From positions 1-6,270 of the forward strand of contig JAAZBY010000006.1 of the NCBI GenBank assembly GCA_012513595.1: 6,270 nt of DNA, given 5' to 3'. The number at the start of each line of letters is the position of its first letter. Position 1 is the first letter of the stretch. Shown here one piece after another: positions 1 to 4,312 of this stretch. Below the pieces are notes generated by a model, which worked only from the letters and a program-made list of their open reading frames with translations, made no database searches and was not told the origin of the DNA. The position numbers were made by a program, and so were the translations under genes. The stretch is from Chloroflexota bacterium (GTDB taxonomy: Bacteria > Chloroflexota > Anaerolineae > UBA1429).

Positions 1-9
1 CCGGCCGGA

Positions 10-193
10 CGCCAGGGGCTCCCCCCATGCGGGGGGCAGGCAAGACCCCTGGCTACCAGTAACGTCCCCTAAAGGGGGCTCAAGACGCGTATGCGCGTAT
101 GTGCTCCGGAGCCGGCCTTAGCCGGCGTTCCTTGTAGGGCGGGGTCTTGCCTGCCCCCCAGGCGGGGGGAGCCCCGCCCGGGCGGCTGCGGCG
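10..193. repeat. Composite inverted repeat, full-length copy
   Basis: Two 35-bp arms, 15-49 and 141-175, are reverse complements of each other except for the 4-nt centre (ATGC in one, AGGC in the other). Each arm contains its own mini-hairpin of six C, four bases and six G (21-36 and 154-169), so the same 16-bp block also occurs as a direct repeat with a 133-bp period. The interior has small structures: CCCC-TAAA-GGGG (66-77), the octamer CGCGTATG twice in tandem (86-101), and GCCGGC-CTTA-GCCGGC (111-126). A shortened relative lies at 2767-2817. No open frame in the element looks like a protein. It is best described as a small non-autonomous dispersed repeat; its family was not recognised. 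Confidence 0.75.
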
Positions 194-219
194 AGGCCCG
201 CGCCCCTCGGCTAGCCAAA

Positions 220-351
220 CGTTGTCGTCCCGAGCGGAGTCTGCGGAGCGAGGGACCTCGTCTTTGTTATGCTTTGTCGCAGACGCTAGGCAAAGACGAG
301 ATTCCGGCCGGCGGACCGGCTGCTCCGCAGACTCCGCTCGGAATGACAACG
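220..351. repeat. 132-bp imperfect hairpin element (MITE/REP-like)
   Basis: The 30-nt outer arms (220-249 and 322-351) are complementary at 28 of 30 positions, and one of the two mismatches would be a G-U pair in RNA. A second, perfect 10-bp inner stem follows (257-266 CTCGTCTTTG with 291-300 CAAAGACGAG). The arms are joined by unequal internal segments of 7 and 21 nt, with a 24-nt terminal loop at 267-290. The outer arms contain the phrase CCCGAGCGGAG and its complement, which resembles short intergenic repeats recalled from several GC-rich bacterial genomes; that likeness is from memory, not from a search. It carries no coding sequence. It could be a transposon-derived miniature repeat or a structured transcript. 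Confidence 0.75.
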
Positions 352-595
352 CCAGGGTCGCCGTCCTACGCCAGGCCCGCCGCCCCGCACGTATCGGCGT
401 AGAGCCTCGCGGCCGCCCGGCCGAACGGCCGATGCGGAGTCATCATGCGCGGCGGGCCGGACCGGAGGCAGATCCTGCTGCCGCGGAGGTCGTCTTCAGA
501 GAAGCGCGGCGAGACCTTGGCCGGCGTTACTGGCCGGGCGGGGCTGTGCGCGGCTCCCGGGCGGCACACACGGGTGCTGCGGGAAGATCTCCTCC
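352..595. other. Non-coding stretch with short dispersed repeats
   Basis: No credible gene is seen here; the open frames are arginine- and proline-rich products of high GC and have no recognisable motif. The stretch holds the first copy of a 29-nt repeat (431-459; second copy 2623-2651), a 13-nt repeat CGGCGTAGAGCCT (395-407; second copy 2929-2941), and the decamer GCGGCGGGCC at 449-458 with its complement at 374-383. Together with the elements on either side, it makes the whole 700 bp upstream of the desulfurase gene repeat DNA rather than remnant coding sequence. Confidence 0.6.
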
Positions 596-622
596 ATCCT
601 GTGAATCCTGTCAATCCTGTCC
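596..622. repeat. 9-bp-period tandem triplet (ATCCTGTNN x3)
   Basis: Three consecutive 9-mers, ATCCTGTGA, ATCCTGTCA and ATCCTGTCC, differ only in their last two bases. The block ends 14 bp before the proposed -35 element of the downstream gene. A second, different 9-bp-period block lies near the end of the epimerase gene (3122-3148). Short repeats of this general type are recalled from intergenic DNA of many unrelated bacteria, but no database comparison was possible. It is too short and has no spacers, so it is not a CRISPR. Confidence 0.75.
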
Positions 623-635
623 TTCTTCCTCCCTC

Positions 636-664
636 TTGGCGCGGCGGGCCTCCTGCGGTAGGAT
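636..664 (+). promoter_or_regulatory. Candidate sigma-70-like promoter for the desulfurase gene
   Basis: TTGGCG (636-641; 4 of 6 matches to TTGACA) and TAGGAT (659-664; 4 of 6 matches to TATAAT) are separated by exactly 17 bp. Transcription would begin near 671, giving a leader of about 33 nt that includes a strong ribosome binding site. The spacing and position are good and the hexamers moderate. The spacer contains the recurrent decamer GCGGCGGGCC (641-650). This is a prediction from motif match only. Confidence 0.45.
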
Positions 665-691
665 GCTCGCGACGCAAACGCCCCTGCCCAT

Positions 692-699
692 GAGGAGGT
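692..699 (+). promoter_or_regulatory. Strong Shine-Dalgarno site fixing a GTG start
   Basis: GAGGAGGT lies 4 nt before the GTG at 704. It is a near-perfect complement to the 16S rRNA 3' end and supports GTG as the start. The protein begins at the expected family N-terminus just after it. Confidence 0.8.
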
Positions 700-703
700 C
701 CCC

Positions 704-1849
704 GTGCAGAAGCCGGTCTACCTGGACTATAACGCCACCACGCCGCTGGCCGCCGAGGTCGTCGCGGCGATCCAGCCCTGCCTGGGGCCGCTTTTCGGCA
801 ACCCCTCCAGCCCGCACGCCTACGGCATCGCCGCGCGGCGGGCGGTGGAGGCGGCCCGCGCCCTGGTCGCCGCCATGCTGGGCTGCGCGCCCGACGAGGT
901 GATCTTTACCTCCGGCGGGACGGAGGCCAACAATACCGCCATCAAGGGCGTGGCCCGCGCCCTGGCCGGCCGCGGCCGCCACATCATCACCGCCGCCGCC
1001 GAGCATCCCGCCACCCTGGAGCCTTGCGCCGCCCTGGCCGCCGAGGGCTGGGAGGTCACCGTCCTGCCGGTGGATAGCACCGGCCGGGTGGACCCCCGCG
1101 ACGTCGCCGAGGCGCTGCGGCCGGGAACGGCGCTCGTCTCGATCATGCACGCCAACAACGAGGTCGGCACCATCCAGCCCATTGCCGAGATCGCCGCGCT
1201 GGCCCACGCCGCCGGCGCGCTGCTGCACACCGACGCCGCCCAGACGGTCGGCAAGGTGCCGGTCCACGTCGACGCGCTGGGCGCCGACCTCCTGTCGGTG
1301 GCCGGGCACAAGTTCTACGCCCCCAAGGGGGTGGGGGCGCTGTACGTGCGCCGGGGCGTGCCCCTGGCCAAGTTCATGCACGGCGCAGGGCACGAGGTGG
1401 GCCGCCGCGCCTCCACCGAGAACCTGCTGGGGATCGTGGCCCTCGGGGAGGCCTGCCGCCTGGTGACGGAGCACCTGGCCGAGTATGCCGCCCACCTCGG
1501 CGCCCTGCGCGACAGGCTGTGGGCCGGCGTTTCGGGCCAGGCCGGGGACCTGCGCCGGCACGGGCACCCGCAGGCCTGCCTGCCCAACACGCTCAGCGTG
1601 GGGTTCCGCGGTCTCGACGCGACGGACCTGCTCGCCGAGCTGTACGACGACGTGGCCGCCTCAGCCGGGTCGGCCTGCCACGCCAACGAGGTGACCATCT
1701 CGCCGGTGCTGGCGGCCATGGGCGTGCCGGAAGCGTACGCCCGCGGGACGCTGCGCTTTTCCGTGGGCCGCATGACGACGGCGGAAGAGGTCGACTATGC
1801 GGCGGCGGCCATCGTGCGGGCGGTGCGGGCCCTGCGGGGCGCCCGCTGA
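704..1849 (+). CDS. Cysteine desulfurase, NifS/IscS type
   Basis: A PLP enzyme of class V aminotransferase fold, expected to remove sulfur from L-cysteine as an enzyme-bound persulfide plus alanine and to feed sulfur to Fe-S clusters or thiolated cofactors in the cytoplasm. Visible motifs in order: N-terminal YLDYNATTP; phosphate-binding SGGTEANN (70-77); PLP-stacking H101 in AEHPA; HANNEVG with N152; HTDAAQ with D177 and Q180; Schiff-base lysine K203 in GHKFYAPKG; the NifS-like RRASTEN segment (234-240); and the persulfide cysteine C325 in GSACHANE. At 381 residues it has the usual core, but it stops soon after the last helix and lacks the tail that in E. coli IscS contacts IscU, so it looks more NifS-like. 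No scaffold (iscU/nifU), ferredoxin or tRNA-thiolation gene is next to it, so the sulfur acceptor is unknown. Fold and reaction are certain; the physiological role is open. Confidence 0.95.
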   Translation: MQKPVYLDYNATTPLAAEVVAAIQPCLGPLFGNPSSPHAYGIAARRAVEAARALVAAMLGCAPDEVIFTSGGTEANNTAIKGVARALAGRGRHIITAAAEHPATLEPCAALAAEGWEVTVLPVDSTGRVDPRDVAEALRPGTALVSIMHANNEVGTIQPIAEIAALAHAAGALLHTDAAQTVGKVPVHVDALGADLLSVAGHKFYAPKGVGALYVRRGVPLAKFMHGAGHEVGRRASTENLLGIVALGEACRLVTEHLAEYAAHLGALRDRLWAGVSGQAGDLRRHGHPQACLPNTLSVGFRGLDATDLLAELYDDVAASAGSACHANEVTISPVLAAMGVPEAYARGTLRFSVGRMTTAEEVDYAAAAIVRAVRALRGAR

Positions 1850-1863
1850 GCTGCGCATGACGA

Positions 1864-1880
1864 TATACTGAGCATACTAT
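1864..1880 (+). promoter_or_regulatory. AT-rich patch with -10-like hexamers (weak)
   Basis: In otherwise GC-rich DNA the 69-bp gap between the two plus-strand genes contains TATACT (1864-1869) and TACTAT (1875-1880), both close to a -10 box. No convincing -35 lies 16-18 bp upstream. It may be a weak promoter for the downstream gene, or only a low-GC linker. Confidence 0.25.
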
Positions 1881-1881
1881 C

Positions 1882-1900
1882 CGCCCGCTGCCCGCGGGCG
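1882..1900 (+). other. GC-only hairpin upstream of the nucleotidyltransferase start
   Basis: CGCCCGC and GCGGGCG form a perfect 7-bp stem around a 5-nt loop. It ends 8 nt before the GGGAGG ribosome binding site (1909-1914), which itself sits 4 nt before the ATG at 1919. No T-run follows, so it is not a standard intrinsic terminator. It could slow readthrough from the desulfurase gene or influence translation of the next gene; both are inference. Confidence 0.4.
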
Positions 1901-1918
1901 AGCCGGCCGGGAGGCGCC

Positions 1919-2578
1919 ATGCCCATCTCCCCCACCAACCGTCGCTACCTGGCCTTCCTGAAGGACATCGCCGAGGTCTCGGCCGCCTGCGGCACGGCGA
2001 CCTACATCTGGGGCGGGTTCACCGCCGACCTGCTGGCGGGCCACTACCTGCGCGAGCATCGCGACCTGGACGGCTTTACCCGCGACCTCCTCGCGCTGCG
2101 GGGCGACCTGCTGGCCGGCTACACCGCCAGGGGCTATGCGGCCGAGTTCCGCACCGATTTCGACATCCTCGTCATCCGGCGGGACGGCCTGCATGCCGCC
2201 TTTAACCGCCTGGAGCTGGCCGGCGACCTGGCCATGTGGCGGCACATCGGCAGGCAGGGCACGGTGTACTTTCCGCTGGCCTGGCTGGACGGGGCGCCGC
2301 GCGATTTTCACGGCGTGCCGGTGTACTCGGCCGGGGCGGAGCTGGACTATGCCATCAAGCGGGAGGTGCGGCTGCTCAACCCCGAGTGGCGGCCGCGCCC
2401 GTCCGACGCCGAGGCCCTGGCCCGGGCGGAGGAGGCGCTGCTCCGGCGCGGCCTCGACCCGGCGGAGGTGCTGGCGAGGGTGTGGGCCTACAATCCCTTC
2501 TGGGCGAAGAGAGGGTATGGTGAGTATGCCCTGCCGGTGACGGGCCGGAGGGGCGCAGAGGGCGGGCGACCGGCCTGA
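1919..2578 (+). CDS. Nucleotidyltransferase-fold protein, ANT(2'')-like, function unknown
   Basis: A predicted soluble protein of 219 residues. Residues 31-51 read WGGFTADLLAGHYLREHRDLD. This is the pol-beta nucleotidyltransferase signature (Gly-Gly, then Asp-x-Asp at D49/D51) with the spacing seen in ANT(2'')-type aminoglycoside and lincosamide nucleotidyltransferases. A third acidic candidate lies in FRTDFDILV (D80 or D82), followed by a W-rich middle and a YAIKREV helix (144-150), also placed as in that group. The family would transfer a nucleotide to a small-molecule hydroxyl, or be an inactive relative; no substrate can be read from the sequence. The start is supported by GGGAGG 4 nt upstream. 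The gene follows the desulfurase in the same direction after 69 bp and may be co-transcribed. It should not be called a resistance gene on this evidence. The C-terminal 20 residues look low-complexity and poorly constrained. Confidence 0.8.
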   Translation: MPISPTNRRYLAFLKDIAEVSAACGTATYIWGGFTADLLAGHYLREHRDLDGFTRDLLALRGDLLAGYTARGYAAEFRTDFDILVIRRDGLHAAFNRLELAGDLAMWRHIGRQGTVYFPLAWLDGAPRDFHGVPVYSAGAELDYAIKREVRLLNPEWRPRPSDAEALARAEEALLRRGLDPAEVLARVWAYNPFWAKRGYGEYALPVTGRRGAEGGRPA

Positions 2579-2600
2579 CGTGGCGCCCCGACGGGGGGAC

Positions 2601-2616
2601 CCGCGCCCACGCGCGG
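2601..2616 (+). other. Compact GC hairpin just after the nucleotidyltransferase stop
   Basis: CCGCGC and GCGCGG pair perfectly (6 bp) around the loop CCAC, starting 23 nt beyond the TGA stop. No U-tract follows, so this is at most a pause or RNA-stabilising hairpin rather than a canonical intrinsic terminator. Confidence 0.35.
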
Positions 2617-2619
2617 CGA

Positions 2620-2660
2620 GCCGGTGTGGAGTCGTCATGTGCGGCGGGCCGCACACCGGC
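2620..2660. repeat. Inverted repeat enclosing second copy of a 29-nt repeat
   Basis: GCCGGTGTG (2620-2628) and CACACCGGC (2652-2660) form a perfect 9-bp dyad around 23 nt. Bases 2623-2651 match 431-459 at 25 of 29 positions, and all four differences are transitions. The flanking dyad is well formed here but not at the first copy. The function is unknown; it belongs with the other dispersed repeats in the window. Confidence 0.6.
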
Positions 2661-2699
2661 AGGCATGAAAACGCGGCGCGCGGCGGGCCGATATGGAGT

Positions 2700-2717
2700 G
2701 CGGCGCCCCAGCGCCGC
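2700..2717. repeat. Small GC hairpin
   Basis: GCGGCGC and GCGCCGC form a perfect 7-bp stem with the 4-nt loop CCCA. GGA just before and TCC just after can extend the stem past a 2-nt bulge. It follows another copy of the decamer GCGGCGGGCC (2680-2689), so it is probably part of a repeat unit rather than a gene-specific signal. Confidence 0.5.
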
Positions 2718-2766
2718 TCCGGCGCGGCAGGATCCGCGAAGGCACGAGGCTTCGCCGCCGTCCGCG

Positions 2767-2817
2767 CGCCAGGGGCTCCACCCATGCGGGGGGAGCCCCG
2801 CCCGGGCGGCTGCGGCG
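2767..2817. repeat. Composite repeat, shortened copy
   Basis: This 51-bp element matches both ends of the 184-bp element at 10-193. Its first 27 bases match 10-36 with one mismatch, and its last 32 bases (2786-2817) match 162-193 exactly. Everything between the two internal hairpin blocks of the long copy is absent, a difference of 133 bp, which equals the spacing of those blocks. It therefore looks like an internal deletion derivative, or the long copy is an expanded form of it. No coding content. Confidence 0.75.
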
Positions 2818-2972
2818 GGTTCCGCTCACAGCAGCCAGGCCTGCCGCCTACAGACCCCCGGGGTCGTGACGGAGCCGCCCGCCGGCAACGCTCCAAGATC
2901 CGGCTTTGGCCGGCCTGCTCTTCTGCTACGGCGTAGAGCCTGTCTTGGCGAGTGAGATCGTCGCTGTCCGCC

Positions 2973-3015
2973 ATGTGTGCAGAACTCTTCGATAACTGGA
3001 GCATTCTGCACACAT
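2973..3015. repeat. Perfect 12-bp inverted repeat around a 19-nt loop
   Basis: ATGTGTGCAGAA (2973-2984) and TTCTGCACACAT (3004-3015) are exact reverse complements. It stands out by being less GC-rich than its surroundings. No T-run follows on either strand, so it is not a standard terminator. It could be a protein-binding dyad, the remains of a small mobile repeat, or a bidirectional hairpin between convergent genes. Confidence 0.65.
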
Positions 3016-3121
3016 TACACCACAGCAGGGCGCGCTGGGGTGCGCGTCGAGGCATGGTCGCGGGCCGTCCTGACCGAGGACCCCGTGCCCCGGGCGCGGC
3101 GGGCCCCCTCTGTTCTTTCTT

Positions 3122-3148
3122 CTCCGTGGCCTCTGTGGCTCTGTGGTC
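3122..3148. repeat. 9-bp-period triplet (CTCTGTGGC-type)
   Basis: CTCCGTGGC and CTCTGTGGC are followed by a third, slipped unit, TCTGTGGTC. The block lies 25-51 nt beyond the stop codon of the minus-strand epimerase gene, within a pyrimidine-rich stretch. It differs in sequence from the triplet at 596-622 but shares its 9-bp period. Such CTCTGTGG-type runs are recalled as recurring intergenic repeats in other bacteria; this is from memory only. Confidence 0.65.
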
Positions 3149-3172
3149 CAGTCTTCTCTTCTGCGTGCCCCC

Positions 3173-4129
3173 CTACCCCAGCACCGCGCGGGCGGCGGCC
3201 AGCGCCTCGGCCAGGTAGTCGTCGTAGCGCGGGCGGATCTCCACCAGGTACCAGCCCTCGTACCCGGCGCCCTTCAGTATCGCGGCCGCCTCACGCAGGG
3301 GGATATCCCCCCAGCCGGGCGGCAGGTGGTTGTCCGCCTCGCCAAAGATGAGCCGGTCTTCCAGGCCGTCGGAGAGGTCGTCCAGCCGGCCAAAGTTGTC
3401 GTGCAGATGCACGTGGCGCACCCAGGGCGCCACCGTGCGCACGCCGTCCAGGAAGGTCGCCCCGTGCCAGTAGGGCGCGGCCAGGAAGGCGTGCCCCACG
3501 TCCAGGCAGACGCCCACCGCCGGCGAGTTGATTTCCGCCGCCTGCTGGGCCAGGAGGTCCAGGCGCATCCCCTGGTGATACGTGAGCAGCCCGTCCCCGC
3601 TGCGGCCCCAGCGCTCCAGGGCGGCCAGCTCCCAGAGGTGCGGGTCGCGGTTCTCGATGGTCAGCATCAGCCCCAGCTCCCGGGCGCGCTCGGCAAAGGG
3701 GAGCAGGGCCTCCGTCTCACGCGACCACATGTCGCGCAGTTCGTCATCGGTGGGGGGCGGCCGGAGGCCGGCGTAGGCGTCATGCAGGGCGATCTGGCCG
3801 GAGTGGTAGACGTAGACCTCGGCGCCGAGCTCGGCCGACACCTCCAGGCAGGCCCCCAGGACTCTGGCGGCGTGCTCGGGGTGGCGGGCCATGCTGAGTG
3901 ACCCGGGGCCGTGCACGGTGTAGCGCAGCGGATAGCGCGACAGGACCTCGCGCCCCCGCTCGACCTCCTCGCGGATGACGCGGCCGTTGCGGATGGCGTT
4001 CAGGCAGCCGAGGTTGACCTCGGCGCCATCAAAGCCGACCGCGGCGCGGAGTTCGAGGGCGGCGACCAGGCGGGCCTGGCGGCCGTCAACGCTGCTGCCG
4101 TCGATGTTGCTGGAGATGAGCTGGCTCAT
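3173..4129 (-). CDS. TIM-barrel sugar phosphate isomerase/epimerase-like protein
   Basis: A 318-residue protein of the xylose-isomerase-like / AP endonuclease 2 superfamily: a cytoplasmic metal-dependent TIM barrel, usually acting on sugars or inositols and sometimes on DNA. Candidate metal and active-site residues sit at the ends of successive strands: GFDGAEV (32-38), H73 in YTVHGP, H109 in VYHSG, E159 in LTIENRD, D210 and H213 in CLDVGHAF, the HVHLHDN cluster (239-245) and E297 in YLVEIR. The set is close in order to the zinc site of endonuclease IV, so the enzyme appears catalytically intact. The start is supported by AGGAGA 4 nt upstream. It lies 183 bp downstream of the phosphofructokinase gene on the same strand, which favours a carbohydrate role. 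The substrate cannot be predicted, and a DNA-repair role is less likely given the context. Confidence 0.88.
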   Translation of the reverse strand: MSQLISSNIDGSSVDGRQARLVAALELRAAVGFDGAEVNLGCLNAIRNGRVIREEVERGREVLSRYPLRYTVHGPGSLSMARHPEHAARVLGACLEVSAELGAEVYVYHSGQIALHDAYAGLRPPPTDDELRDMWSRETEALLPFAERARELGLMLTIENRDPHLWELAALERWGRSGDGLLTYHQGMRLDLLAQQAAEINSPAVGVCLDVGHAFLAAPYWHGATFLDGVRTVAPWVRHVHLHDNFGRLDDLSDGLEDRLIFGEADNHLPPGWGDIPLREAAAILKGAGYEGWYLVEIRPRYDDYLAEALAAARAVLG

Positions 4130-4133
4130 GGGG

Positions 4134-4139
4134 TCTCCT
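4134..4139 (-). promoter_or_regulatory. Ribosome binding site of the epimerase-like gene
   Basis: Read on the minus strand, AGGAGA lies 4 nt before the ATG ending at 4129. It is the best-placed site and decides this start. Confidence 0.7.
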
Positions 4140-4200
4140 GTGGGGTGGCGCGCCGTGGCGCGCGGCGGGCGGGGCGCTGTGGTAGGGCACCGCGCTCCCC

Positions 4201-4218
4201 CGCCGCCCGGTGGCGGCG
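4201..4218 (-). other. Hairpin in the pfp-epimerase gap
   Basis: CGCCGCC and GGCGGCG form a perfect 7-bp stem with a 4-nt loop, about midway between the two genes. There is no U-tract on the transcript side. A weaker hairpin (4290-4303) lies about 10 nt after the pfp stop. These may attenuate or stabilise a shared transcript. Confidence 0.35.
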
Positions 4219-4234
4219 AGGGAACGCGGGACTT

Positions 4235-4262
4235 GGCGATCGGAATCCGGGCGATCGGAATC
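4235..4262. repeat. Two direct repeats of GGCGATCGGAATC, 15-bp period
   Basis: The 13-mer occurs at 4235-4247 and 4250-4262, separated by 2 bp. It lies in the 183-bp gap, 106-133 bp upstream of the epimerase-like start. Tandem copies 1.5 helical turns apart could be a paired regulator-binding site or simply a duplication. No promoter motif is clear beside them. Confidence 0.55.
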
Positions 4263-4312
4263 GCTGGATCAGGCGCGGCAGCCTCGACGGCCCCGGGCGG
4301 GGCGCGCCGAGC

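Larger units (their letters stand above)
2579..3172. other. Repeat-rich convergent intergenic region, no gene seen
   Basis: About 590 bp lie between the plus-strand nucleotidyltransferase gene and the minus-strand epimerase gene, which converge here. Open frames exist but are arginine/proline-rich, lack ribosome binding sites and show no family motif. The region holds a 41-bp inverted repeat (2620-2660), compact hairpins at 2601-2616, 2700-2717 and 2736-2755, the short composite repeat (2767-2817), a 13-nt repeat copy (2929-2941), a perfect 12-bp dyad (2973-3015) and a 9-bp-period triplet (3122-3148). No hairpin followed by a clear T-run was found on either strand, so the terminators of the convergent genes are unidentified. 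Confidence 0.65.

Noticed and set aside
10..351. Insertion sequence
   Set aside because: Inverted repeats are present but there is no transposase fragment and no visible target-site duplication.
596..622. Possible CRISPR or CRISPR remnant
   Set aside because: Units are 9 bp with no spacers, and no cas-like gene is present.
147..902. A 251-codon plus-strand open frame through the upstream repeats
   Set aside because: It translates hairpin repeats and then overlaps the desulfurase out of frame; the product is low-complexity Arg/Pro/Ser.
611..1567. A 318-codon minus-strand open frame antisense to the desulfurase
   Set aside because: A shadow of the well-supported desulfurase gene; composition is G/Q/V/H-rich and no motif is recognisable.
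1877..3055. A 392-codon minus-strand open frame across the nucleotidyltransferase gene and the convergent gap
   Set aside because: It has no ribosome binding site or domain, and it runs through hairpin repeats and antisense to a gene with a clear catalytic motif. It is a GC artefact.
2601..3081. Intrinsic terminators for the convergent genes
   Set aside because: Several hairpins exist, including a short one at 3067-3081, but none is followed by a convincing U-run on the relevant strand.
4147..4154. GGCGCGCC palindromes (also 4301-4308 and 6263-6270)
   Set aside because: Eight-base GC palindromes are unremarkable at this base composition, and the copies share no flanking sequence.
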